Source of the DNA: Mesorhizobium muleiense
GTDB taxonomy: Bacteria; Pseudomonadota; Alphaproteobacteria; Rhizobiales; Rhizobiaceae
NCBI RefSeq assembly: GCF_900099905.1
Contig: NZ_FNEE01000016.1
Span: forward strand, 80,002-144,001
Reading direction: 5' to 3'
Length of the DNA: 64,000 nt
Shown: positions 8,246 to 16,927 of the stretch, piece after piece
Layout: each line of letters starts with the position of its first letter
Position numbering within the stretch: the stretch's first letter is position 1
Notes under the pieces: model-generated
Told to the model about the DNA's origin: nothing
Databases searched by the model: none
What the model saw: only the letters and a program-made list of their open reading frames with translations
Program-made: the position numbers and the translations under genes

Positions 8246-9847
8246 TCAGACAATCTTGGCGTTCATGGCCAGCGTATACTGGTCGGCCCGCGTCGTGAAC
8301 TGAAGGTCCTTTCGGGCAGCCACGACGAGAACCTCATGGTGCAGCGGAATCAGGGCGACGTCGTTGAAGACGATGTCGCTGAGCTCCGAGAGCATCATTT
8401 CGCGTTTGGTGTCGTCCAGCGTCCGCTTCGCCACAGCCAGTTTGGCATCGAGATCGGAATTGGAGTAGCGACCCGAATTGGCGATGCCCATACCGGCGTC
8501 CGGATTCTGCGTCGCGACCAGAGCTGTCATCGGGTTCGAGGTTTCGCCTGTGTTGACGCCCCAGGAGTCCAGATTGACGCTGAACTCATGGGCATCCGCC
8601 TTGTCGGCATAAACCGACCAGGGCATGACCTCGACGCTGACTTCCAGGCCGATGCGAGAGAACATCTGGGCCACGGCCTGCACGATCTTCGAATCGTTGA
8701 CGATACGATCATTGGGCCCGTGGATCGTCAGGCGGAAGCCATCGGGGTAGCCGGCCTCGGCAAGCAGGGCCGTGGCTTTTGCAGCGTCGAATGGAACGGG
8801 TTTGATAGCAGCCGAGGTGCCCGGGGCGCCGGCGGGCAGAAACTGTGAAGCGACAATGGCATTGCCCTGCATCAAGCGCTCGACAATGGCGCTGCGGTCG
8901 ATCGCCATGGACAGCGCCTGCCGCACACGCAGATCCTTCAGCGGGTTGCGGTCGAGCGGCTTGCCATCCTTGCCGCTGATGAAGGGCGTCACGTCCCTGA
9001 ACGTGTCCAGCGAGAAGAAGACCACCCGGCTCGATACGCCGCGGATGATGTGAAAGCGCTCGTCTTGTTCGACGCGGGCAACACCCTCGTAGGGCACCTG
9101 TTCGACGAGATCGAGATCGCCGGCGAGCAGGTTGGCAAGCCGCGCGCCGGCATCGGTGACGATGCGGAGCTCGACGTCCGGCAAAGCAGGCTTCGGTCCC
9201 CAGTAGTTGGGATTGGCGGAAAGCGCGACACGGTTGCCGGAAACATATTCCTTCAGCACATAGGGGCCAGTTCCGATCGCCGCGGTGCCGTTGTTGAACT
9301 GATCGCTCGGGGTATCCTTGAACTTGGCGCGGATGATGCGAATGCGACTGAGCGAATTGGGCAGAAGCGGCTCCGGCTGCTTGGTTTCGATGAGAAGCTT
9401 GCCGGTTTCGGGCGAGGTGATCGACTTGATGTTGCGCGTGTAGGTCCGGAACGACGCCGTGCTGTCGATGGTGTTGGCCCGGTCGAATGAGACGACGATG
9501 TCGTCTACGGTGAGCGGCTCACCGTCGCTGAAGCGCACGTCTGGGCGCAGGTCGAACTCCCAATGGGTGTCGTCGACCGCGCGCCAGGCCGTCGCCAGCC
9601 CCGGTCTGGAGATCGACTTTTCGTCGTTGGCGACAAGCGTGTCGTAGATATGGGTGGCAAGCGCGTTGTTCGGCGCATTGCTCTTCAGATGCGGGTCTAG
9701 CGTCGTCGGCGGAGCAGCCATGCCGATCCGCAATTGGCCGGTTGCCGCTGCCTGGGCCAGCCCCGTCAAGCTAATGCCGTGCAAGACGGCGGCACCGCCG
9801 AGCGCCCATTGCATCAGCGCACGGCGCGATATTGTCCGGTTCATCAT
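8246..9847 (-). CDS. ABC transporter substrate-binding protein, family 5 (peptide type)
   Basis: 533-residue periplasmic binding protein of the DppA/OppA family. The N-terminus has a twin-arginine-like signal (ISRRALMQWALGG) ending near LAQAAAT. The family signature WEFDLRPDVRFSDGEPLT appears around residue 100. ATG at 9847 is chosen because GGAG lies 7 bp upstream and the signal peptide begins there; the frame runs open further upstream but without leader-like sequence. It is the first gene of the minus-strand import operon, divergent from the IclR regulator. Confidence 0.92.
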   Translation of the reverse strand: MMNRTISRRALMQWALGGAAVLHGISLTGLAQAAATGQLRIGMAAPPTTLDPHLKSNAPNNALATHIYDTLVANDEKSISRPGLATAWRAVDDTHWEFDLRPDVRFSDGEPLTVDDIVVSFDRANTIDSTASFRTYTRNIKSITSPETGKLLIETKQPEPLLPNSLSRIRIIRAKFKDTPSDQFNNGTAAIGTGPYVLKEYVSGNRVALSANPNYWGPKPALPDVELRIVTDAGARLANLLAGDLDLVEQVPYEGVARVEQDERFHIIRGVSSRVVFFSLDTFRDVTPFISGKDGKPLDRNPLKDLRVRQALSMAIDRSAIVERLMQGNAIVASQFLPAGAPGTSAAIKPVPFDAAKATALLAEAGYPDGFRLTIHGPNDRIVNDSKIVQAVAQMFSRIGLEVSVEVMPWSVYADKADAHEFSVNLDSWGVNTGETSNPMTALVATQNPDAGMGIANSGRYSNSDLDAKLAVAKRTLDDTKREMMLSELSDIVFNDVALIPLHHEVLVVAARKDLQFTTRADQYTLAMNAKIV

Positions 9848-9966
9848 TGGTTTTCTCCGTGTCCACTCTGGATAGTTCCATCGGAGGAGTTCTTTTCCGC
9901 TGCCGCTTGCCATGATCGAGCCCAGCTTGGGATCCGCTGATGGTGCCGGCCTCCTTCCTGACAGCG

Positions 9967-10018
9967 AGTGAAACGAAAGCTTCACTATTTGTCAATACAG
10001 ATAAACCATCGTTTCACT
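9967..10018. promoter_or_regulatory. Inverted-repeat operator candidate between binding protein and IclR genes
   Basis: The element agtgaaacga at 9967-9976 recurs as its exact reverse complement tcgtttcact at 10009-10018, with starts 42 bp apart (about four helical turns). A third half-site ttcact at 9981-9986 makes a local 6-8-6 palindrome with the first copy. A further tcgttt lies at 10036-10041. The position in the 232-bp divergent promoter suits binding by the neighbouring IclR protein. Binding is inferred. Confidence 0.55.
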
Positions 10019-10079
10019 AGACGATACAAATCTTCTCGTTTAACCTCCTGCACGAGACGCTTTGGCGAGGAAGTGAGAA

Positions 10080-10874
10080 ATGACCGATCAAGCAGATACC
10101 CGGTACACGGTCGATTCCGTCGATCGCGCGATCAGTTTGTTGCAGACTGTGGCCGGCGAGGCAGATCTTGGCGTTTCCGAAATCGCGCGGCGTTCCGGCG
10201 ACAGCAAGGCGCGCGCTTTCCGGCTTTTGCAGACGCTGGTGCGGCGCGGCTTGCTGGCGCGATCATCGGATGGAAAAGGCTATCGCCTCGGCCTCGCTGC
10301 ATTGATGCTGGGCCACGCCGCCAGCGAACAGATGGACCTGATCCGCATAGCAAACCCTGTTCTGGAAGAACTCGGTCAGAAGATCGGCGAAACCACCCAG
10401 TTGCGGATCCGCGATGACCAGGAAAGCCTTTGCGTCGCCAAATGGGAGCCGAAGCGGGACCTTCGCGTCAATGCGATTGTCGGCCGGCGGCGTCCGCTAC
10501 ATGCCGGTTCGAGCAAGGCGTTCCTGGCCCATATGGGTGATGAGGAGCGCGAGGCCATTCTTTCCGGCCCGTTGAAGCGCTTCACCAAGAAAACGGTGAC
10601 CGATCCTCGGCTTCTTAGGGGCGGGCTCGAGCAAATCCGCAAGGCGAAGTTTTTCGTCAGTCGCGGCGAGATCAACGACGATCTGATTTCGATCACCGCA
10701 CCGGTGTTCGTGGCGCCGGGTAAGATAATCGCGGCGCTGAACATCGCTGCCCCGGAAAACCGGGTGCCGGAAGAGCGTATAAGCGAACTGGGCGACATGG
10801 TGGCCCGGGCCGCCCATCGTATTTCCGCCGCCCTTGGCTTCCGCTCGCCGGCTGCCAATGACATAGCGAGTTGA
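10080..10874 (+). CDS. IclR family transcriptional regulator
   Basis: 264-residue regulator with an N-terminal winged helix (VDRAISLLQTVAGEADLGVSEIARR, residues about 10-70) and a C-terminal IclR effector-binding domain (RRRPLHAGSSKAFLAH, then ISITAPVF). AGGAAG lies 7-12 bp before the ATG. It is transcribed divergently from the peptide-import operon and is the obvious candidate regulator of that operon, with the effector probably the imported compound or its product. It ends 14 bp before the convergent adenylate cyclase gene. Confidence 0.93.
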   Translation: MTDQADTRYTVDSVDRAISLLQTVAGEADLGVSEIARRSGDSKARAFRLLQTLVRRGLLARSSDGKGYRLGLAALMLGHAASEQMDLIRIANPVLEELGQKIGETTQLRIRDDQESLCVAKWEPKRDLRVNAIVGRRRPLHAGSSKAFLAHMGDEEREAILSGPLKRFTKKTVTDPRLLRGGLEQIRKAKFFVSRGEINDDLISITAPVFVAPGKIIAALNIAAPENRVPEERISELGDMVARAAHRISAALGFRSPAANDIAS

Positions 10875-10888
10875 ACTGGTGCCAAGCA

Positions 10889-12808
10889 TCACACTGCCTC
10901 GGCAGATTGCGACGAGGGCTGTATCTCCGGAACGGTGAAAACCGGCACCTCACCCTTGAAGCCTTGGAGTTCGAAGGCACCCGCCTGGACAACCGGCATC
11001 GGTGCTCCTTGGGCAAATCCGGGACCAAGCACCAGGGGGATACTCAGCTTTTTGGTCGTTGACTCGAGCCGTGCCGTGCGGTTCACCGGCGAGCCGATCG
11101 CGGTGTAATCGAAGCGCCGTTCGGAGCCGAAATTCCCGACGGAGCAGATGCCAGTCTCGATGGCGACGCCGATTTCGATAGGGGGGTGCCCGCGCGCGGT
11201 GAGCGCGGCGTTTTCCCGCTTGACCCGTTCGATCAGGGCGAGCCCGGCTTCGAGCGCGCGCTCGCGATGATCTGGCTGATCAAGCGGCGCGTTCCAGAAA
11301 GCTAGCACGGCATCGCCCATGAACTTATCGATGGTCCCGTCGCGCTTGAGTATCTCATCGGTCGCAAGGCCGAGGAAGTGATTGACCACCTTTCCGATTT
11401 CCTGGGCATCGAGTTGTTCGCTCATCGCCGTGAAGCCGCGTATATCACTCAGCAGGATTGTGATCTCGCGCTTCTCTCCGGACAGGATCGCTTCGGTATC
11501 CGAATTTGCCAGGCGCTGCACCACAGAGGGCGACAGATATTGGGAAAACTGCCGCGCCAGGGTGGACCGGCGCTGCTCGCTGCGCCTGTAGAGGGCATAG
11601 CCTTCGAAGCCAGCTACGAGGATTGTCGCAAGCGCCGGCTGCAGTGGGTCATAGAGCGCACCCTGCAGGCTGTATTCGAGAGCGCCAAACACGAAGGGAG
11701 TGGCAGCCAGGAGCGCCAGAGCGAGGGCGCCAAGCATGACACGCTGGGCGAGAACTCCCGAAAGTCCGATGAAAACGATGCCACTGAGGACCAACCACAG
11801 CCGCTCCAGCGTACGCGCTTGCGTTGGCTCTACAAGATAGCGCCCGGCAAGCATCTGGCCGATTGCATCTGCGTGGATGTCGACGCCTGGTCGCGCCGAA
11901 CGCGCCGGGGTAGGCAGATACTGCGTCAATCCCACGGCTGACAGATCAACAATGGCGATGGCGTTCCGCAGCAGCGGATCGCCGCGACCCGAAAGGATAT
12001 CACTGGCAGATATGCGCGGCGTGTTGGTGTCGGTTTCCCAAAGGCGGATGCTGCCCTGCGGCTCAAGTGGCACAATGGTCCCGGCCATCCTGAGCGCGTC
12101 AAACCCGGCGACATTCATCCGAGCTACGTAGCCGTTCTCTCCGGCGTAGAGGCGCAGGAGTTCGAGCGCGAACGACGGCCAGAGCTGCACGCCTTGAGCC
12201 GTATTTCGGAGCCAGAGCAGCGGCACATGGCGTAGTACGCCGTCGGGATCGGGCAAAGTGCGAATTACGCCGAGGCCTGCAGCGGCGCTCGAGATATCAG
12301 GAAGGGAGCCTGTCAGACCGGTGAAGCCAGGAAGCGTCTCGGGTACCTGCCCGACGATCGACCAGCCGGCTTTGGGCTCTGCTTCTGAAACCGTCACCTC
12401 GTTGCCCAGGCTGACGGCGAGCGCCGTTCGATTTTTCGCCAGTGCACTGGCGAGGCGCTTGTCTCCAGCGATGCCATCAGGAGAGGTATCAGCCTCGGGC
12501 AGCACCAGCGCAAGCCCGATCACCGCGGCACCGGACTCGGCGACACCATCGACCAGATCGGCCAAAAGGCCACGGTTCCAAGGCCATCGCCCATATGCCT
12601 TAAGGCTCGCGTCGTCTATCGAGACAATGACAACAGGATTGCTCGTCGCCTGGCGCGGGGCGAGGGACTGGTAGAGGTCGTACGTGCGCTCGCGCAGGCG
12701 CGACAGCGGCCCGTCGAAAGCAAAATGGCAAGCGAGCAGCAAGAGTACGACCGCAAGACCAGGTATTTTCCGCCTGGCAGCCCGCCGCCAATCAAGCGAG
12801 GGGCTCAT
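10889..12808 (-). CDS. CHASE2-domain membrane adenylate cyclase (class III)
   Basis: 639-residue membrane sensor cyclase. An N-terminal helix (about residues 15-31) is followed by a periplasmic CHASE2 sensor domain (to about 330), three further membrane helices (330-405) and a class III cyclase domain from about 440. Both metal-binding Asp residues are present (D455 in LLSDIRGFT and D499 in KFMGDAV), as are the transition-state pair N576 and R580 (SPVNRTARLES). Lys495 and Asp567 at the base-selecting positions favour ATP over GTP, so the product should be cAMP. It is 15 bp downstream of the FecR-domain gene and likely receives a periplasmic signal from the products of that module. Confidence 0.93.
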   Translation of the reverse strand: MSPSLDWRRAARRKIPGLAVVLLLLACHFAFDGPLSRLRERTYDLYQSLAPRQATSNPVVIVSIDDASLKAYGRWPWNRGLLADLVDGVAESGAAVIGLALVLPEADTSPDGIAGDKRLASALAKNRTALAVSLGNEVTVSEAEPKAGWSIVGQVPETLPGFTGLTGSLPDISSAAAGLGVIRTLPDPDGVLRHVPLLWLRNTAQGVQLWPSFALELLRLYAGENGYVARMNVAGFDALRMAGTIVPLEPQGSIRLWETDTNTPRISASDILSGRGDPLLRNAIAIVDLSAVGLTQYLPTPARSARPGVDIHADAIGQMLAGRYLVEPTQARTLERLWLVLSGIVFIGLSGVLAQRVMLGALALALLAATPFVFGALEYSLQGALYDPLQPALATILVAGFEGYALYRRSEQRRSTLARQFSQYLSPSVVQRLANSDTEAILSGEKREITILLSDIRGFTAMSEQLDAQEIGKVVNHFLGLATDEILKRDGTIDKFMGDAVLAFWNAPLDQPDHRERALEAGLALIERVKRENAALTARGHPPIEIGVAIETGICSVGNFGSERRFDYTAIGSPVNRTARLESTTKKLSIPLVLGPGFAQGAPMPVVQAGAFELQGFKGEVPVFTVPEIQPSSQSAEAV

Positions 12809-12823
12809 GCCGCTCGGCCAGCC

Positions 12824-13624
12824 TTACCGGCAGTCGGGAAAGCAGTCATCATCCTCATCATCCACCCCACTGCCTACAGGGGGCGTTGGGCTGTCAGGGA
12901 ACTCCATGGCCACGCCGGGCAATGCGCCGTCGGTGGACTTGCAGGCTTTGAGCGAATTGCCGAGTGCTGACGCACAAATCGCGCTTACGTTCAGCCCCGG
13001 ACCCGGTTCGCCTGGCAGGCCGGTGCCGGCTATTCGATCGATGCTGTCCAAAATCGGGAACGCGTCGATACCGCCGTAGCCGGTCAGCAGTTTGTCATTG
13101 TCCGACGTGCAGGCGTGGCCCGGGTTTGTGATCACGAGCTTGCGACCATTCATCATGCAGGTCATGCGGCCGGCGCGCAGTATGCCGACGGTCTGACCAG
13201 CAATCACAAGCACCTCAATGATGCCACCTCTGGCTCCGAGCACCATGTGTGGCGTCGCAACTTGCATGTCGCCGCCTTTCGAAACCTGGCCGCCGTAGAA
13301 ACGGGCCAGGCCGCTGTTCATCCTGATGTCGATCTTTCCTGATCGGGACCCCGGATTGTAGACGAATTCATCGATCGTCAGGCTGGTGTTCGGACCAATC
13401 TTGGCGCTCGACTCGTCCCGGAACACGAGCATTCCGAGACCGGTGATATTGCTGCGCAGCTGGTCGCCGAGTTCGACGCCAGCGCCGACGTTCATCGCCT
13501 CGCCGTGATTGCGGATGATGTTGGTCTGGTAGGCCGTCATGGACCCAACCGTTTCAGCGCCAGATGGTGCCGCAAAGGCAAGGCAGGCGATACAAGTGGC
13601 TATCTGACGATACAGGGTCCTCAT
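12824..13624 (-). CDS. Secreted FecR-domain protein
   Basis: 266 residues. A Sec signal peptide (MRTLYRQIATCIACLAFAAPSGAE) is followed by a FecR-like beta domain with the hallmarks GVELGDQLRSN, SSAKIGPNTSLTIDEF and TPHMVLGARGG. The C-terminal third is Pro/Asp-rich and ends DDEDDDCFPDC with paired Cys residues. The start at 13624 has a GAAAGAGG ribosome-binding site; a longer frame lacks leader character. There is no sigma-factor or TonB gene here, so this is not a classical Fec system. It lies between the barrel protein gene (12 bp) and the CHASE2 cyclase (15 bp), suggesting a periplasmic partner of the cyclase. Confidence 0.85.
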   Translation of the reverse strand: MRTLYRQIATCIACLAFAAPSGAETVGSMTAYQTNIIRNHGEAMNVGAGVELGDQLRSNITGLGMLVFRDESSAKIGPNTSLTIDEFVYNPGSRSGKIDIRMNSGLARFYGGQVSKGGDMQVATPHMVLGARGGIIEVLVIAGQTVGILRAGRMTCMMNGRKLVITNPGHACTSDNDKLLTGYGGIDAFPILDSIDRIAGTGLPGEPGPGLNVSAICASALGNSLKACKSTDGALPGVAMEFPDSPTPPVGSGVDDEDDDCFPDCR

Positions 13625-13635
13625 CGCGGCCTCTT

Positions 13636-14910
13636 TCAGTTGAGTGTCAACGTGTAGCTCACGAGCAATTCGAATGAATCTCGGTCGCCGCTGGCGATCT
13701 CGAAGTCGGTTTCGCGATAGGCGAGATCGACACTGACCTTCTGCCATTCAGTGAGCTGAAAATCGCTTTCCGAGGCAATGCGCCAGAAGTCGCTCTGGAT
13801 GTTCGTGCCGATGCCGACGGACAAGTCGGGAGTGTCGCTGTGGCCGGCCGAGACGGCGACCTGGTGAGACCATGCGAAAAGGTCCGGTACTTCCATCACC
13901 ACGCCGCCGTAGCGGACCTCTCCCATGTAGCTGCGGCCGATTTCGCCAACTCCGGAGGCGAAGTCAGTCGAGCCGACTAGGCGCAGTCCGAGCGCCTGGC
14001 CATTGCGGAAGCGGTAGCTGCCGCCTGCCTCATAGAAGACCCTGCTATCGGCGAAGATGCCTTTCGAGCTGCTTAGATCGATGTAGCCGGCACCTGCAAA
14101 AAGCGTCGTCTCGACGGTGGGGCGCACGAGGAAGCGCCCACTTAGGCCGACGCCGGTCTCGTGAACGTCGCTGTCGAAGCGATCTGTGACGGCGAACGCG
14201 GAAAGTAGCAGCCGTAGCGAATCGATCCCGCTGTTGGGCAGTCCCTTGTCCAAGGTAATGGCGGCGTTCCCGTGGATAAAAGTCTCCTCGGCACCGGGAA
14301 CCGACAGGTCTTTGGTGAAAAAGCGCTCTGTCGCTGCCAGCGAGCCCGAGAGGACAAGTGCATCAGCACTTGGCGTCCCGAGATCCCATCGGATAAAGCC
14401 TTCCGCCCGCCCATAGGGCGAGACCAAGGTGCGGTCGTCTTCGGCCCCGCCCGGCTCAAAATCGGTGGATGCGCTGAACATGCCGCCAGTCAGAGCGACT
14501 TCCCAGGTGACGCCACGTAACGCGCGCTCGATGCGGGCGAGCAGGCGCACGGCTTCCTGCTGCTCATCCGCGGACAGGTCCCCGACCTCGAGGCCGTACT
14601 GCGCCTGCCGCCGGGCCAATTCATAGGAGCCGACATGATAATACAACCGGCTGGCCGAGAGCCGGGCACGCGCATCGCGAGGATGTTTGATGAGATACTG
14701 CTCGATCGACGAGATCGCCTGATCGTACTGCCCTGCGTTGACGGCAACTGTGACGAATTGAGCTAGCGCTCCGTTGTCGGTCGGATTGGCAATGCGGGCC
14801 GAAAACGCATCGTCATAGGCCGGATAGAGACCTTGTGCGCCGGCCGGCAATATGCCGGTACAAAGCAGTGCCGCGGCGAAGCCGAGGATCATTGAAAACG
14901 AGGAATGCAT
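13636..14910 (-). CDS. Outer-membrane protein: TPR-like periplasmic region plus C-terminal beta-barrel
   Basis: 424 residues. Signal peptide MHSSFSMILGFAAALLCTGILPAGAQ; residues about 35-130 hold TPR-like helices (YDQAISSIEQYLIKHPRDARARL). The remainder shows alternating strands with aromatic girdles (WEVALTGGMFS, FRNGQALGLRLVG) and a barrel-like end LLVSYTLTLN. The architecture resembles TPR-plus-barrel assembly modifiers of the outer membrane, but family identity is not certain. ATG at 14910 is preferred over an in-frame TTG at 14928. First gene of a three-gene operon with the FecR-domain protein and adenylate cyclase. Confidence 0.78.
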   Translation of the reverse strand: MHSSFSMILGFAAALLCTGILPAGAQGLYPAYDDAFSARIANPTDNGALAQFVTVAVNAGQYDQAISSIEQYLIKHPRDARARLSASRLYYHVGSYELARRQAQYGLEVGDLSADEQQEAVRLLARIERALRGVTWEVALTGGMFSASTDFEPGGAEDDRTLVSPYGRAEGFIRWDLGTPSADALVLSGSLAATERFFTKDLSVPGAEETFIHGNAAITLDKGLPNSGIDSLRLLLSAFAVTDRFDSDVHETGVGLSGRFLVRPTVETTLFAGAGYIDLSSSKGIFADSRVFYEAGGSYRFRNGQALGLRLVGSTDFASGVGEIGRSYMGEVRYGGVVMEVPDLFAWSHQVAVSAGHSDTPDLSVGIGTNIQSDFWRIASESDFQLTEWQKVSVDLAYRETDFEIASGDRDSFELLVSYTLTLN

Positions 14911-15404
14911 GCCGAGAACCCACCCCAACCCGACTAGTGCAGCGGATCTAGCACGCCTGCACGAAAAAAAGCGACAGAACTGTCAGGAAACCTCCGAGTC
15001 TTCAGCAGCTGTTGCAGCTGCGCAACAAACTATCGCGTTCATTCGCATTTCGCCTACGCTGGTTGGTCAAACATCTTCTCAGCGTTGCTTGGCTTCCAGC
15101 AAGTATTCGCTACAAACGGCAACTAAGCCAAATCATAATCAGCGGTGGATTGCGCAGCCGACAAGATCAATATTGTTTGCGCGATTCTCCACGTATCTGG
15201 TCGCCGCACGACGCATCAGGGCCACATGGAGCTCATCCGAAGGTCTTCCGCCGCGTTGCGCAAGCGCTCAGAGAGCTGGCGGGCGATGCTTCTCAGGACG
15301 GCCTGCGCGATGTGCGGCTTAGCCTTTGTTATCTTGTTGAACGCCGACGAGGTCACTTCATAGGCAACAACGTCCTCGTCCGCGATCACGTCCGTCGAGC
15401 GTGC
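14911..15404. other. Intergenic stretch; one weak small-ORF candidate
   Basis: Between the barrel-protein start and the convergent end of the MgtE-like gene (both minus strand). The right-hand 180 bp contain a plus-strand frame 15226-15363 (45 codons, starting MELIRRSSAALRKR and ending with one hydrophobic segment, CAMCGLAFVILLNA) with only a poor ribosome-binding site (CAGGG). It may be a small membrane protein or chance. The left part should hold the promoter of the TPR-barrel operon. No terminator or repeat was recognised. Confidence 0.3.
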
Positions 15405-16592
15405 CTACAGCACGAGCATGGTGGCCAGTCCCAGCATCAGGCCCATGCCTACAATATCGGTCACCGTCGTGAGGAAGATCGCGGAAGCCACGGCCGGATC
15501 GGCGCCGACCCGCCGCAGGCCCAACGGGATCAGCACGCCGGAGATCCCGGACATGAGGCACGATCCGGACATGGCGAGCAGGATCACAAGCGCCAGCATG
15601 GGCGCCTGGGATGCCGACTCCGGCTGCCGTGAAGCGTAGAACCACATGGCCGCAGCCGCCACCAGACCGACGAGCAAGCCGTTGGCGATCCCGAGCGCTC
15701 CCTCCCTCAGCACCAAGTGCAGCTTCGGTCGTTTGTCCACATCCCCTAAGGCGAGGCCACGCAGCGTAATAGCCAGCGCCTGACAGCCGGTGTTTCCGCT
15801 CTGTCCGGCCAACACCGGGAGGAACGCCGCCAACGCGACGATCTTCTCGATCGTGCCTGTGAACGAGCCGACCACGAAAGCGGCTATGAAGGCCGTCAGC
15901 AGGTTGAGCTGCAGCCACGGATGACGTTTCAAGAAGGCTGAAAACAGCGGAGTGAAAGAACGCTCCTCCTTCTGGACACCCACCATCTGGCCAGACTGGG
16001 CAGAAATCTCGATGATTTGCTGCTCGAACAGCCGCCAGCCGCGAACCTGCCCGAGCAGCCGGTTCTCCGCGTCCACCACGGGATAGACAGGGTAGTGACG
16101 GCGTACCGCCGCCTTGCAGGCTTCGCTCAAAGGCATATCGACGTGAAGGGCGAACGGACTTGCCAGCATAATCTGATCCACCGTCGCGTCGGCCTCGCTC
16201 AGCATCAGATCGCGCAAGACCACTAGGCCAACCAGTCTATCGCCCTCGTCCGTGATGTAGAGGTAAGTCAACTCGGTCGGCACCTGCGCGCGCCTGACGG
16301 CCTCGACCGCGGCGGCTACCGTCGTCCCGACAGCAACGCTGGCGGGGATCGGATCCATCAGCTCAACGATGGCCTCGGGGATCGCTAGATCCTTGCCGTC
16401 GGTATGAGATTTGATGGGCCTCCTTTGCGAGGGAAAATGCTCCGCCACCTTCCGGGCGTGCCTATCCGGTAACAACTTTAGTGCGTCGCGGATGAACTCG
16501 GGAGACTCTCGGGCTAGCAATTCAGCCGCGTCGTCAGGGGCTCGAGCACGCAGCGTGCGCACCAACTTCTCAATGTCGTTCTCTTCCCTCAT
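15405..16592 (-). CDS. mgtE: MgtE-family divalent cation (magnesium) transporter, short N-domain
   Basis: 395 residues. A shortened MgtE N-terminal helical domain (about 1-60, DDAAELLARESPEFIRDALKLLP) is followed by a CBS pair (about 75-205, with YPVYPVVDAENRLLGQV) and five membrane helices containing the pore motif GQSGNTGCQALAI. MgtE proteins are Mg2+-gated Mg2+ channels. At 395 residues it is shorter than the usual roughly 450; the missing length is in the N-domain, whose Mg2+-sensing role may therefore be reduced. ATG at 16592 with GGGGGA upstream is preferred over a TTG at 16604. Confidence 0.88.
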   Translation of the reverse strand: MREENDIEKLVRTLRARAPDDAAELLARESPEFIRDALKLLPDRHARKVAEHFPSQRRPIKSHTDGKDLAIPEAIVELMDPIPASVAVGTTVAAAVEAVRRAQVPTELTYLYITDEGDRLVGLVVLRDLMLSEADATVDQIMLASPFALHVDMPLSEACKAAVRRHYPVYPVVDAENRLLGQVRGWRLFEQQIIEISAQSGQMVGVQKEERSFTPLFSAFLKRHPWLQLNLLTAFIAAFVVGSFTGTIEKIVALAAFLPVLAGQSGNTGCQALAITLRGLALGDVDKRPKLHLVLREGALGIANGLLVGLVAAAAMWFYASRQPESASQAPMLALVILLAMSGSCLMSGISGVLIPLGLRRVGADPAVASAIFLTTVTDIVGMGLMLGLATMLVL

Positions 16593-16927
16593 CTGTTCCC
16601 CCAACCTCTAATGTTGCGCCCCTGAGCTTATAGACGGAACCGGTTCGCTCTGCCCAGCGCACGGTGGCCTAAGCGCCTCGATCCGGAATCTTCGCCTTCT
16701 CGGGGCGCCGAGTAGACCGACCCTGAGCCATTGCGTGGGTGCATACAGGCGGGCTGTAACGTCAGCGTGTCGCCAAGAGAATTGACGTGTTGCCGAAACT
16801 TCACCGTCGATTCCCGAGCTCTGCGAGCACGTCGCAACTCATCAACGAAGTAAGGTCGGCAAATGGGCCGTCGCGGCCCTGCTCATTGGGGTGCGCTCAG
16901 CCCGACAGTTCGCGTGCCGGCCGCGAT
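16593..16927. other. Intergenic region upstream of mgtE-like gene
   Basis: This 335-bp gap lies between the MgtE-type gene and the end of an SDR gene (both minus strand). A 10-bp palindrome gaaccggttc is at 16637-16646, 45 bp upstream of the MgtE start, and could mark a regulatory site. No Mg2+-riboswitch (M-box) structure was recognised, and no convincing gene. Confidence 0.3.

Noticed and set aside
16593..16927. Mg2+ riboswitch upstream of the MgtE-like gene
   Set aside because: No M-box-like conserved structure could be recognised by eye; only a 10-bp palindrome.
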